41,806 bases of DNA from NCBI RefSeq assembly GCF_002095435.2, contig NZ_MJEJ02000017.1, forward strand, positions 1 through 41,806. The letters run 5' to 3'. The first letter of the stretch is position 1, and each line of letters begins with the position of its first letter. The DNA comes from Williamsia sp. 1138. GTDB taxonomy: Bacteria > Actinomycetota > Actinomycetes > Mycobacteriales > Mycobacteriaceae. The notes beneath the pieces are model-generated. The model had not been told where the DNA came from and did no database searches. It was given only the letters and a program-made list of their open reading frames with translations. Shown piece after piece: positions 9,424 to 18,181 of the stretch. Made by a program: the position numbers and the translations under genes.

Positions 9424-9913
9424 CCTGTTCACCACGGGTCTCCGGACTCCGCAGTGAGATGTTGTTGCATGCCTCGCACACACTGTCCGGGATGATTCCC
9501 CATCGCTGCAGGTAACCGAAGATGGTGCAGCCCAAGCAGAATCCGAGCACGGACTCGAGCAGGGCCGCGACGATCAGGATGCCGGTGGCAATCTGGGCGC
9601 CCAGACCATAGCCGAGCAGCGAGAGTATCAATGCGGTCCCGCTGACGACCAGCCCGATCGTCTGGGCGAATCGCTTCGGCGGTCCCGGCACGAGCTTGGT
9701 CTTCTTGATCACGTACGGCACGATCACGCGCACCGACAGCTGGCCGAAGGGCGACAGGGTCGGTCCGGACGCCACCCGCAGCGCGAATCCGATGGCCAGC
9801 AGGGCATAGGCGATCGGGTGGTTCACGACGATCGCGACGATGGCCAAGAGAACGACGAGGCCCGCGGTGGATCGGGCAGCGTACTCGTTGACCGGGTTCG
9901 GAAAAGTCAGCAC
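9413..9913 (-). CDS. DUF4395 membrane protein
   Basis: A 166-residue integral membrane protein of the DUF4395 family. It begins with the family-like FPNPVNEYAARSTAG, then has about four hydrophobic spans, a cytoplasmic loop with VIKKTKLVPGPPKRFAQ, and a last span ending in the cysteine pair FCLGCTIFGYL. Two more cysteines (VCEAC) lie in the C-terminal tail. DUF4395 genes often occur beside thioredoxin-like or rhodanese genes and may act in thiol or sulfur handling, but no such neighbour is present here. The start is a GTG at 9913. It converges on ppx with an 11-base overlap. Confidence 0.85.
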   Translation of the reverse strand: MLTFPNPVNEYAARSTAGLVVLLAIVAIVVNHPIAYALLAIGFALRVASGPTLSPFGQLSVRVIVPYVIKKTKLVPGPPKRFAQTIGLVVSGTALILSLLGYGLGAQIATGILIVAALLESVLGFCLGCTIFGYLQRWGIIPDSVCEACNNISLRSPETRGEQVSR

Positions 9914-10030
9914 ACACTCACGCTACTCATCGGAACCCTTGTTCCCAACCTTTGGACCCAGCCCGCCTCAAACCGATCGTGGGGCCTTCTGGCGACGTCC
10001 ACCTGGGGAGATGCTCGCCAGAACGACCCA

Positions 10031-11512
10031 TCATGGGGCTGCGGGGGCTTGCGTGGCGAGCCTCGCCTCTTCTATATCGGCGATGCGTTCCTGTTCTTCG
10101 GCATGCTTGCGGACAGCACCGAGACCCGGGAGCAGGAAACTCGCCAGTGCGCACAGCGCGTAGCCGGTGATCGGCACCCACGCCGCGACAGAGAGTGCAT
10201 GCAAGAGTTCGGGCTGCGTGTACCGGCCGGCCTCACCGAAGAACAGCACGCCGGTGACCGCGACCCCGACCGCTCCGCCGACCTGGGCGAACGTATTCAG
10301 GGTGCCCGACGCCGCACCGGAGTCGTTGACGTCGACGGTCGAGAGCGCGATGTCCAACAGCGGCACGAGCATGGTGGTCAGACCGAGCCCGGCAAGCGCC
10401 ATGGGGACAACCGTGTCCCAACTGGAGAAGGCCGCGTCCGACGACCGGATGACCTGAATCGTCCATGCCGTGCCCGCGCTCATCATCACCGCGCCGACCA
10501 GCGGCAGGATGCGCCCCAGTTTGGTCGTCAGCCCTGCTGCAACCCCGGCGGCGATGACTGCGCCGACGCTGAACGGCAACGTCATCGCGCCGGCCGTGAT
10601 GGCCTCGAAGTTCAGGCCCACCTGCACATAGATGGCGAGGATCAGGAAGAACGAGGTGATCGAGCCCTGGAAGAGGAACTGGATCGCCGACCCGCCGACG
10701 AATCCGCGGTTACCGAAAAGCCGGAGCGGTATCAATGCGCTGCCCTCGGCGGTGCGGCGCTTCTGCTGGTAGACGAATGCCGTCAATGCGACCGGTGAGA
10801 GCGCCATCATCACGAAGGACCACGCCGGCCAACCGAGCTGACGCCCCTCCACCAGCGGGTAGACCAGGAGCAACACGCCACCCACGGCCAGCACCACCCC
10901 GACGATGTCGAGATCGGTGACCTTCTCGGACTTGGTGTTGGGAACGAGGAAGTACCCGGCGACGGCGATGATGATGCCGATCGGGACGTTGATGAAGAAG
11001 ATGGACCGCCACTCGCCCCCGATGGGGTTGTTGGTGACCAGCCAACCGCCCAGCACCGGACCGATCACCGCGGCCATCGCCGTGATGACGCCGAGGATCG
11101 CGAACACCGGTGCACGTTCCTTCGGGCGGTACAGAACCTGCACGTTGGCGAGCACCTGGGGCACCATCAGTCCCGCGAAGAATCCTTGGAGCACGCGGGA
11201 GGCGACAAGGATACTGCCGGTCTGCGCCGTCGACGCCAGCACCGACGCCAACGTGAAACCGATGATGCCGATCAGGAAGATCCGTTGCCTGCCGTACCGG
11301 TCGCCGAGACGTCCGGCAGTGATCAGGACGCCGGCAAACGCCAGCACATAACCACCGACCAGCCATTCGATCTGGGCCGGGCTGGCGCCGAGATCGTCGC
11401 GGATGGACGGGATCGCGACGTTGACGATCGTCACGTCCATCAGATCCATGAACATGGCGAAGGCGAGAATCGCCATCGCCAGGTTGCGGCGCTTAAACGT
11501 CGTGGTTGTCAT
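10031..11512 (-). CDS. MFS exporter, DHA2 (EmrB/QacA) family
   Basis: A 493-residue drug/proton antiporter-type transporter with about fourteen hydrophobic spans. It has the MFS motif GRLGDRYGRQRIFLIG between spans two and three and LDVTIVNVAIPSI-like text (MDVTIVNVAIPSI) in span one, typical of the DHA2 group. The likely start is the ATG at 11512, giving MTTTTFKRRNLAMA. That start codon lies inside the end of the 65-residue gene upstream, so translation is probably coupled. It is the last gene of a minus-strand series with the desaturase and reductase, which suggests a lipid-linked substrate, but the substrate is unknown. Confidence 0.9.
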   Translation of the reverse strand: MTTTTFKRRNLAMAILAFAMFMDLMDVTIVNVAIPSIRDDLGASPAQIEWLVGGYVLAFAGVLITAGRLGDRYGRQRIFLIGIIGFTLASVLASTAQTGSILVASRVLQGFFAGLMVPQVLANVQVLYRPKERAPVFAILGVITAMAAVIGPVLGGWLVTNNPIGGEWRSIFFINVPIGIIIAVAGYFLVPNTKSEKVTDLDIVGVVLAVGGVLLLVYPLVEGRQLGWPAWSFVMMALSPVALTAFVYQQKRRTAEGSALIPLRLFGNRGFVGGSAIQFLFQGSITSFFLILAIYVQVGLNFEAITAGAMTLPFSVGAVIAAGVAAGLTTKLGRILPLVGAVMMSAGTAWTIQVIRSSDAAFSSWDTVVPMALAGLGLTTMLVPLLDIALSTVDVNDSGAASGTLNTFAQVGGAVGVAVTGVLFFGEAGRYTQPELLHALSVAAWVPITGYALCALASFLLPGLGAVRKHAEEQERIADIEEARLATQAPAAP

Positions 11513-11690
11513 CGCGAGCCCTGCGTGCAGCGTCGCGCATCTCGATTCCGTCGCTGATGAGGTCACCGATCTCGTGGGTGACGTCGATGACGGCCCCGGT
11601 GATGATCGAGGCGATCCGCCCCACGCGGTGGGCGGTCGACTCGATCAACTCCTGGGCGATGTCCTTGTTCCGCTCGAACTGCGAGACCAT
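11493..11690 (-). CDS. Small protein of 65 residues, unknown function
   Basis: I do not recognise a family. The protein is short, soluble and helical by composition, with ISSIIT-like hydrophobic patches (RVGRIASIITGAVIDV) and alternating acidic residues (DVTHEIGDLISDGIEM). A GGAAGG sequence lies a few bases before its ATG. It follows the desaturase gene by 54 bases and overlaps the exporter start by 20 bases. The overlap, the ribosome site and its position within an operon argue that it is real. Confidence 0.6.
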   Translation of the reverse strand: MVSQFERNKDIAQELIESTAHRVGRIASIITGAVIDVTHEIGDLISDGIEMRDAARRARDDNHDV

Positions 11691-11744
11691 GTGAGCCTTC
11701 CGTTCCGCTGCCGCAACAAGACCTCAGGCCCCCCGAGTGGCCCG

Positions 11745-12860
11745 CTAGGCGGCAACTTTCGACTCGACCTTAACACTGAACTGTGCGTCATCGGCCACCC
11801 AGGAATTGGGCAGTGACAGGCGCGCGATCTTGCGCCATGTCGAACCGATCTGGTGACTGAAACTGCCGGTGTTGTAAGGCAATCCATACCGTTCGCACAG
11901 TGCCTTGACCTCACCTGAGATTTCCGGGTAGCGGTTGGCCGGAATGTCAGGGAACAGGTGGTGTTCGATCTGATGCGACAGGTTTCCGCTCATGATGTGG
12001 AACAAGGGCGTTCCGGTGATGTTGGCCGAACCGAGCATCTGACGCAGGTACCACTGACCGCGGGTCTCGTTCGCGGTTTCTTCCTGGGTGAAAGTCTGTA
12101 CCCCGGAAGGGAAGTGGCCGCAGAAGATGATCGAGAACGTCCACAGGTTCCGCACGAGGTTCGCACTGGCGTTGCCGACGAGGGTGGTGACGAAGAACGG
12201 GCCGGTGAGCGCCGGATACACGACGTAGTCCTTGAGTACCTGTCGGCTGGCCTTGCGCCACATTCCCTTGACCAGGCCTTTGACGTCGGTCCACTTGCGC
12301 TTGCCCTGGACGATGTTCTCGGCCTCGAGGTCGTGGAGCATCACGCCCCACTCGAACAGGATCATCAGTGCGCTGGCGTAGACGAGGTTGCCCAGGTAGT
12401 AGGGGTTCCAGGACTGGTCACGGTCCATGCGCAGGATGCCGTACCCGATGTCGCGGTCTTGGCCGACGATGTTGGTGAAGGTGTGGTGCATGTAATTGTG
12501 GCTGTGACGCCATTGATCGGCAGGACAGACTGTGTCCCATTCGAACTCGCGAGAGTTCAGGCTCGGCTCACGCATCCAGTCGTATTGGCCGTGCATGACG
12601 TTGTGACCGATTTCCATGTTGTCGAGGATCTTCGACACGCTCAATGCGCCGACGCCGGCCAGCCAGGCGGGCGGGATGAACGGGAAGTACATGAGGGCGC
12701 GGCCCGCGACCTCGAGGGTGCGCTGCGCTTTGATGATCGAGTAGATGTAGTCGCGGTCCTTGTCGCCGAGGTCGGCGACAACGCGGGCCTTGAGGGCATC
12801 GAGCTCCCGGCCGAGCTCGTCGACCTGGTCTTCGGTGAGGACTAGTTCCGTGGTTGTCAT
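11745..12860 (-). CDS. desA3: Acyl-CoA/acyl-lipid desaturase, DesA3-like
   Basis: A 371-residue membrane di-iron desaturase that would insert a cis double bond into long acyl chains. All three histidine boxes are present: H86-NVM-H90, H119-S-H121...H125-H126 and H296-QIE-H300-H301. An extra His (H249) sits in CGHFPSGVQTF. The order reductase-desaturase with a TetR regulator divergent from them resembles the M. tuberculosis Rv3230c-desA3 pair, which makes oleate from stearoyl-CoA. The ATG is preceded by AAGGAG. It starts 59 bases after the reductase stop and should share its promoter. Confidence 0.9.
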   Translation of the reverse strand: MTTTELVLTEDQVDELGRELDALKARVVADLGDKDRDYIYSIIKAQRTLEVAGRALMYFPFIPPAWLAGVGALSVSKILDNMEIGHNVMHGQYDWMREPSLNSREFEWDTVCPADQWRHSHNYMHHTFTNIVGQDRDIGYGILRMDRDQSWNPYYLGNLVYASALMILFEWGVMLHDLEAENIVQGKRKWTDVKGLVKGMWRKASRQVLKDYVVYPALTGPFFVTTLVGNASANLVRNLWTFSIIFCGHFPSGVQTFTQEETANETRGQWYLRQMLGSANITGTPLFHIMSGNLSHQIEHHLFPDIPANRYPEISGEVKALCERYGLPYNTGSFSHQIGSTWRKIARLSLPNSWVADDAQFSVKVESKVAA

Positions 12861-12919
12861 GGTGACTCCTTGGATAGCTGTCGGGTGGTGCGGGGGCTGA
12901 ACTCAGTACGTGATGACCG

Positions 12920-14005
12920 TCAGATGTCGATGACGCAGTCGCCGACGGGCTTGCTGATGCACAGCTGGATGTGTTTGTCGGACTCCGTGTCGGTCTCGCC
13001 GGTGAGGATGTTCTTCGTCAGGCCGGACTTCTTGACGGCGCTGCAGGAGAAACAGATCCCCATACGGCACCCGAACTCTGGTGTCAGACCGGCATTCTCG
13101 GCCTGTTCGAGTATCGAATCGCCGTTGTTCTGCGCTTCGGTGCCGCTCGCGGCGAAGCTGAGCCGGCCCTGCGCCGGAGCGTCGTCGTCGACGTCTGCCG
13201 GCGTGACGAGTACGAATTGCTCGGTGTGCAGGTTCGATTCCGCGCCGAGGCCGGCGAGATGGTCGGAGACCGATTCATGCAGGGCGGGTGGTCCGCAGAG
13301 GAACACCTGTGACGCGGCCAGGTCGAGGCCGGCGAGGTGATCGGGCCGGAAGTGGCCCCCGGTGTCCGACTCGGTGGTCGGTCTCGTGAAGTGGGTGGTG
13401 ATCGTCCAGTCCGGACGGGCCGCGGCGATGTCCGCCAGTTCGGATGCGTACGGGTGGTCCTCGGCGCTGCGTGTGTAGTGAACGAACGTGACGTCGCCGC
13501 GATGGTTCTCGTCTACAAGTGTTCTCAGCATTGAGAGTACGGGTGTAATGCCGCTGCCGCCGCTGATGAACAGGAGGGAATCGGGGCGCTCGGCAGGAAG
13601 GGTGAAGGTGCCGGTCGCGGGCTGCAGGCCCAGCACCTGGCCCGTCCTGATGTTCTCGCGCAGGTGCTTGGAGACGAATCCGTCTTCATGGCTGGTGAGG
13701 GTCAATTCGATGGTGCCGGGGGTGTGCGCGCTGCTCGCCGGCGAGTAGCAACGGCTGTGGCGCACCCCCTTGATGACGGTGCTGAGCTGCACAAACTGGC
13801 CGGCTTCGAAGCCAGTCCATTGCCGGGTCGGGCGCAAGGTCATCGTGACCGAGCGGGGGGACCGGCGATCGACGGCGACCACCTCGGCGCGCAGGTCGGT
13901 CCAGGTGATGCGTGGATCGACGAGCTCGAGGTAACGGTCGACGGGGTGTGGTGTCAGGGCTGCTTCGAGCACCGAACCGAAGAATCCGGAAAGTGACTTG
14001 GTCAT
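12920..14005 (-). CDS. Ferredoxin-flavin reductase, electron donor to the desaturase
   Basis: A 361-residue fusion of an FNR-like reductase and a plant-type [2Fe-2S] ferredoxin. The FAD-binding motif is R85-C-Y-S88, the NAD(P)-binding loop is G149-G-S-G-I-T-P with a later C237-G-P-P, and the cluster ligands are C313, C318, C321 and C349. It passes electrons from NAD(P)H to the di-iron desaturase encoded next, as Rv3230c does for DesA3. The ATG at 14005 has AAAGGA upstream. Its promoter lies in the intergenic region shared with the TetR gene, next to the operator-like site at 14026-14041. Confidence 0.92.
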   Translation of the reverse strand: MTKSLSGFFGSVLEAALTPHPVDRYLELVDPRITWTDLRAEVVAVDRRSPRSVTMTLRPTRQWTGFEAGQFVQLSTVIKGVRHSRCYSPASSAHTPGTIELTLTSHEDGFVSKHLRENIRTGQVLGLQPATGTFTLPAERPDSLLFISGGSGITPVLSMLRTLVDENHRGDVTFVHYTRSAEDHPYASELADIAAARPDWTITTHFTRPTTESDTGGHFRPDHLAGLDLAASQVFLCGPPALHESVSDHLAGLGAESNLHTEQFVLVTPADVDDDAPAQGRLSFAASGTEAQNNGDSILEQAENAGLTPEFGCRMGICFSCSAVKKSGLTKNILTGETDTESDKHIQLCISKPVGDCVIDI

Positions 14006-14025
14006 CCGTGTGTCCTTTCATTTCA

Positions 14026-14041
14026 GTGCACATCTGTACAC
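14026..14041. promoter_or_regulatory. Operator-like site A before the reductase-desaturase operon
   Basis: A near-palindrome of the form GTGCACA-TCT-GTACAC, 20 bases upstream of the reductase start. Thirteen of its sixteen bases recur in site B at 14132-14147, and only the three central bases differ. The likely binder is the TetR protein encoded next door. Confidence 0.6.
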
Positions 14042-14131
14042 AGACAGTGTGGCATCACCTGACCCCATCAAGTCAAGGAAACAATGTGTAACCGCCATCA
14101 CGTCCGGCGCGGTGCCTCCGAAATCCGGCGG

Positions 14132-14147
14132 GTGCACAGACGTACAC
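14132..14147. promoter_or_regulatory. Operator-like site B and -10 element of the TetR gene
   Basis: GTGCACA-GAC-GTACAC, the second copy of the site. Its right part overlaps TACACT (14143-14148), a good actinobacterial -10 hexamer placed seven bases before the GTG at 14156. The TetR messenger would therefore be leaderless and autorepressed. Confidence 0.6.
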
Positions 14148-14155
14148 TGACCTGC

Positions 14156-14869
14156 GTGTCGCGGACGTCAAAACATCACAGCTCGGGTACTCGCAGTACC
14201 CGGCGTGCTTCACCGTCGGTCGAGCGCCTCGACGATTCGACCCGCACCCGTGCCGAACAGAAGAGCCGGACCCGGCAGGCATTGCTCGATCAGACCCTCG
14301 AGCTGGTGGGTGAGCGCAGCTTCTCCTCGATCAGCCTGCGGGAGGTGACCAAGCGCGCCGGGATCGTCCCGACCGCGTTCTATCGTCATTTCGCGTCGAT
14401 GGAGGAGGTCGGGGTCACCCTGGTCGAGGACTCCATGCGGACGTTGCGTCGCATGCTGCGTGACGGCAGGCGTGATCTCGCGGCCCGGGCGGCCGTGCCC
14501 ACCGCGAAGGAGTCGCTGGCGGTGCTGGTGCGGCAGGCGCGCGCCAACGAGGCGCAGTTCCGTTTCCTCGTGCGCGAACAATACGGCGGGATCAGTGAGG
14601 TGCGCCGGGCGATCGACACCGAGCTCAAGCTGTTCTCCCGCGAACTGGCCATCGACCTGTCCCGGATCCCGGACCTGGCCGAGTGGCCCGCCGACGACCT
14701 GGAGGTGGCCGGAGATCTCATCGTCACGGTGATGCTCCACGCGGTCGCCGAGCTGGTCGAACTCGACCGCCGAAACACCAGAGAAGAGGACGAGCTCATC
14801 CTTCGAACCGAAAAGCAGCTGGTCATCGCCTTTCTCGGCATGGGGCGCTGGCAACCGTCCCAGGAGTGA
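14156..14869 (+). CDS. TetR regulator of the desaturase locus
   Basis: A regulator of about 237 residues. After a basic, disordered N-terminus of about 35 residues, the helix-turn-helix is clear (TRQALLDQTLELVGERSFSSISLREVTKRAGIVPTAFYRHF, in part), followed by a helical ligand-binding domain. The sequence around MEEVGVTLVEDSMRTLRRMLRDGR resembles the FabR/DesT-like group that senses acyl chains. It is divergent from the reductase-desaturase operon, and twin operator-like sites lie between them. I chose the GTG at 14156 because a -10 hexamer sits just upstream; an upstream ATG in frame (14084) would put the operator inside the gene. Confidence 0.87.
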   Translation: MSRTSKHHSSGTRSTRRASPSVERLDDSTRTRAEQKSRTRQALLDQTLELVGERSFSSISLREVTKRAGIVPTAFYRHFASMEEVGVTLVEDSMRTLRRMLRDGRRDLAARAAVPTAKESLAVLVRQARANEAQFRFLVREQYGGISEVRRAIDTELKLFSRELAIDLSRIPDLAEWPADDLEVAGDLIVTVMLHAVAELVELDRRNTREEDELILRTEKQLVIAFLGMGRWQPSQE

Positions 14870-15009
14870 TCGAGCTTCTCGTTCGTGAATCGGGCTAGGG
14901 GACAGAGCCATCTGTTCAGACCACACGGCTGCGTGGGGGTGTCGTACCCCATTAATATTGTTTCCCTTGAGCGGCCAGAGTCGGCCGCGCAGGTGCTGGG
15001 AGGCAACCG

Positions 15010-16518
15010 ATGGTCGAAGGTTCGCGGACGGGCACTCAATTCGGGGTCTATCGCCTCGACGCCCTGATCGGTCGCGGGGGGATGGGTGAGGTGTACCGCG
15101 CCTACGACACGGCGAAGGACCGTACCGTCGCTCTCAAGCTTCTGAACGTCGAGTTGGCGCAGGACCCGACCTATCAGGAGCGCTTTCGCCGGGAGTCGCA
15201 TGCGGCGGCGCGGCTACAGGAACCGCACGTCATACCCATCCACGACTGGGGCGAGATCGACGGCGTCCTGTACATCGACATGCGGCTCGTGACCGGCCAG
15301 GACCTGCGGGCAGCACTGCGCGAGGGTGGCGCGATGGATCCCGCCCGCGCCGTCAAGATCATCGAGCAGGTGGCCGGAGCCCTCGACGCCGCGCATGCCG
15401 ACGGGCTGATCCATCGGGACATCAAGCCGGAGAACATCATCCTGGCCGAAGGCGACTTCGCGTACCTCGTCGACTTCGGGATCGCCCACTCCGGCGACGA
15501 ATCGCAACTGACCGTCGCGGGGCTGGCGATCGGGTCGTACCGGTACATGGCGCCGGAGCGATTCGGCAACGATCGCGTCACCCCGATGGCAGACGTGTAC
15601 TCGCTGACCTGCGTACTGCACGAATGTCTCACCGGTTCGACGCCGCACCAGGCCGACACGATCAGTTCTGCGGTCAAGGCGCACGTGCTGAACCCGGCGC
15701 CGCAGCCCTCTCGTGTCCGACCGGGGGTTCCCGTCGGGTTCGATCAGGTCATCGCGCAAGGCCTCGAGAAGCGGCCCGAACATCGCTACCAGACCGCAGG
15801 TCAGCTCGCCGCTGCGGCGAGGGCTGCACTCACCGGCGCGAACATCCCTGCCCCGCAGACGATTGTGACCGGATTTCCCGGCGGCGGCTTCCCGCAGGCT
15901 CCGCCGACGGTTGCCGGGATGGCACCACCGGGTACCGGCCCGCAATACAACCCGACCATGTACAGCGGCCCGGTTGCTCCACCGCCGAACTTCGGTACGG
16001 GTCAGCAACCGGCGTACTTCACCGGACCCCAGCAGGGCGGCCCCGGCGCAGGGTCGCAGTCGAAAGGGATCATCGCCGCGCTGGTGGGCCTCATCGTGCT
16101 CGCTCTCGGTGGGCTCGCGGCCCTGTTGATCTGGTATGTCGGCTCGAAGGACGAGGCCGGTGACGACCCGGCGGTGGCGGTCAGCACCGTGACCGAAACC
16201 GCAGGTGGTCAGGTCCAGAACACCCAGGCCCCGGCACCCGCACCGGCGGCAGGCCCTCCGCCGGGCTCGACGCCGTGCCCGGCGGTGTACGGCCCGGCCG
16301 GCAACCTCTCAGGTTCGGCCATCGGCTCAGCGGTGACGAGCTGTGCTTTCGCAGAGGAAGTCCGGGTGAGCTATGCGGGGAGCGGTGCGCCCGCGCAGCC
16401 GCGCCAGGTCCTGGCGACGAGCCCGGTTACGGGTGTGACCTATGTGATGATGTGCACGCCGGCCGGATCTGCGGTCACCTGCACGGGCGGAGAAAACGCT
16501 GTTGTTCACCTTTTCTGA
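15010..16518 (+). CDS. Transmembrane Ser/Thr protein kinase, PknF/PknE-like
   Basis: A 502-residue receptor kinase. The cytosolic kinase domain (about 12-275) has the glycine loop GRGGMGEVY (21-29), the ATP-binding K43, the catalytic H135-R-D137-IKPEN, D155-F-G and MAPER. A Pro/Gly-rich juxtamembrane segment follows, then one membrane span (about 353-376, GIIAALVGLIVLALGGLAALL) and an outer domain of about 125 residues with several cysteines. This is the PknE/PknF layout of mycobacteria. The ATG at 15010 has GGGAGG upstream. It heads a set of four plus-strand genes whose other members include two lipoproteins, suggesting cell-envelope sensing. Confidence 0.93.
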   Translation: MVEGSRTGTQFGVYRLDALIGRGGMGEVYRAYDTAKDRTVALKLLNVELAQDPTYQERFRRESHAAARLQEPHVIPIHDWGEIDGVLYIDMRLVTGQDLRAALREGGAMDPARAVKIIEQVAGALDAAHADGLIHRDIKPENIILAEGDFAYLVDFGIAHSGDESQLTVAGLAIGSYRYMAPERFGNDRVTPMADVYSLTCVLHECLTGSTPHQADTISSAVKAHVLNPAPQPSRVRPGVPVGFDQVIAQGLEKRPEHRYQTAGQLAAAARAALTGANIPAPQTIVTGFPGGGFPQAPPTVAGMAPPGTGPQYNPTMYSGPVAPPPNFGTGQQPAYFTGPQQGGPGAGSQSKGIIAALVGLIVLALGGLAALLIWYVGSKDEAGDDPAVAVSTVTETAGGQVQNTQAPAPAPAAGPPPGSTPCPAVYGPAGNLSGSAIGSAVTSCAFAEEVRVSYAGSGAPAQPRQVLATSPVTGVTYVMMCTPAGSAVTCTGGENAVVHLF

Positions 16519-16519
16519 C

Positions 16520-17443
16520 GTGACAGGTTCCCGGGCGTCACGGCCGTCTGCGCTCGCCGCCGCCGTCGTGTGTGTGGCCCTGTCGGCGGCGGCGTGCACC
16601 GGTTCGGACGATCCGCCCGCATCAGTCTCGACGTCGCCCACCACCGTCACGGTGCCCAGTCCGAACCCGTCGGCTGATCCGGCGACGAGGACCTCGGCGG
16701 TCGCTTCCGACGTGCCCGGGTTCTCCCGCCGGCTGACGCAGAGTCTGCAGGCGATGCTGAACGAACAACCCGGTTCCGTCGGGATCGCCATCGGACCTGT
16801 CAACGGGACCACGCCTGCCCAACTGTTCGGTGACCTTCCGACCGAGGTGTCCTGGTCGACCATCAAGGTCCCGCTGGCCCTGGCTGCCCTGCGCAACGTC
16901 GGGGCAGTCGCGCAGCCCGACATCAACCTGGCCATCATGAACTCCGACAACGCTGCGGCGGAACGGCTCTGGGGGATGTTGGGCACGCCCACCGAGGCCT
17001 CGGCCGCGGTCACCGAAGTCCTTCGAGACGCGGGTGACACGACCACCATCGTGCAGTCACAAAAGGTTCGAGCCGGATTCACCGCCTTCGGGCAGACCGA
17101 ATGGAGCCTGGTCGACCAGGCTCGGTTCGCGTCACAGCTCCCGTGTATGCCCGACAGTGCGGGCATCCTGGAGCTGATGCGTGAGGTCGGGGGAACCCAG
17201 CAATGGGGCGCCCAATCGATCGAGGGGACCGCGGTCAAAGGTGGATGGGGTCCGCAGCCCGATGCCGAGGGGAATTACCTGGTGCGCCAGATGGCCGTGA
17301 TCCCCGCCGAGTCCGGAGACGTGGTGGTCACGATGGCCACGACGCCGGACAACGGGACCTTCGAGGACGGGACCGCCGTCCTCGACGACGTCGGTGCCTG
17401 GATAACGGAGAATCTCGAAGCGCTACCTGCGGGGCGATGTTGA
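16520..17443 (+). CDS. Lipoprotein with a beta-lactamase/PBP-like serine hydrolase fold
   Basis: A lipoprotein of about 307 residues (lipobox SAAAC, C26) with a Ser/Thr/Pro-rich linker and then a domain that carries the penicillin-recognising motifs: S113-T-I-K116, S142-D-N144 and K240-G-G242. The ExxLN motif of class A beta-lactamases is not seen in the expected omega-loop region, where FGQTEWSLVDQARF stands instead. It may be a carboxypeptidase-like or ligand-binding relative rather than a true beta-lactamase. The GTG at 16520 follows the kinase stop by one base; a TTG at 16502 is an alternative start. Its end overlaps the next gene. Confidence 0.8.
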   Translation: MTGSRASRPSALAAAVVCVALSAAACTGSDDPPASVSTSPTTVTVPSPNPSADPATRTSAVASDVPGFSRRLTQSLQAMLNEQPGSVGIAIGPVNGTTPAQLFGDLPTEVSWSTIKVPLALAALRNVGAVAQPDINLAIMNSDNAAAERLWGMLGTPTEASAAVTEVLRDAGDTTTIVQSQKVRAGFTAFGQTEWSLVDQARFASQLPCMPDSAGILELMREVGGTQQWGAQSIEGTAVKGGWGPQPDAEGNYLVRQMAVIPAESGDVVVTMATTPDNGTFEDGTAVLDDVGAWITENLEALPAGRC

Positions 17444-18162
17444 GTCGCGGGCGCAGGGCCGCCGTCGCACTCGTCGGGTCCGTCGTCGTGATCGCGGGGC
17501 TCGTGGCGTGCGGTGACGGCGAGCCGTCCGATCCGGGAAATCAACGGTCCGTGACCGTCGTCGGCAACGGGCAGGTCGAGGGGGCACCGGATACGCTGCG
17601 TGCCGACCTCGGCGTCGAGACCACCGGCGACGACGTTTCCACGGCCGTCAACGCGGCCAACCAGCAGATCGCGGCCATCACCGAGGCAGTGGTGAACGCC
17701 GGGGTACCCCGCGAGAACATCCAGACGCAGCAGGTCACTCTGAGTCCGGACTACTCCAATCCGGTGCCGGGCGGGTCCAGCCAGATCTCGGGATACCGGG
17801 CGACCAACTCGCTGCGGGTCGACATCACCGACCTGACCAAGGCATCGAACGTACTCGAAGTCGCTGTGGAGGCCGGAGGGAACTCGACGCGGATCAGCAA
17901 CGTCTCGTTTGTCATCGACGACGACTCCGATCTGGTGGTCAACGCCCGCGAGAAGGCCTTCAAGGACGCGCGCGATCGCGCCGATCAGTACGCCGGGCTC
18001 TCGGGCGACGAGTTGGGGAAGGTGCTGACCATCGACGAGACGTCCTCGGGCCAACAGGTGCAGGTGGGCGAACGGTCCGCGATGGACAGCAGTGCGGTGC
18101 CCCTGGAACCGGGTCAGCAGACGGTCAGCTTCTCGGTGACGGTGAAATGGCAACTGAAGTAA
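17437..18162 (+). CDS. SIMPL-domain (DUF541) lipoprotein
   Basis: A lipoprotein of about 241 residues with signal peptide and lipobox GLVAC. The mature part is a SIMPL/DUF541 domain, seen in RSVTVVGNGQVEGAPDTLRADLGVE, NAGVPRENIQTQQVTLSP, GYRATNSLRVDI and the closing VSFSVTVKWQL. Relatives form ring-like assemblies in the envelope, but the role is not settled. Its ATG (17437) overlaps the previous stop, so it is coupled to the beta-lactamase-like gene and belongs with the kinase upstream. The reading frame is open much further upstream, but that part is the other strand of overlap with the previous gene and not coding. Confidence 0.85.
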   Translation: MLSRGRRAAVALVGSVVVIAGLVACGDGEPSDPGNQRSVTVVGNGQVEGAPDTLRADLGVETTGDDVSTAVNAANQQIAAITEAVVNAGVPRENIQTQQVTLSPDYSNPVPGGSSQISGYRATNSLRVDITDLTKASNVLEVAVEAGGNSTRISNVSFVIDDDSDLVVNAREKAFKDARDRADQYAGLSGDELGKVLTIDETSSGQQVQVGERSAMDSSAVPLEPGQQTVSFSVTVKWQLK

Positions 18163-18181
18163 CACATCACGAGGGGTGGGA

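Noticed and set aside
14084-14155. Longer N-terminus for the desaturase-locus TetR
   Set aside because: It would put the operator-like site and -10 hexamer inside the gene and adds no family-like residues.
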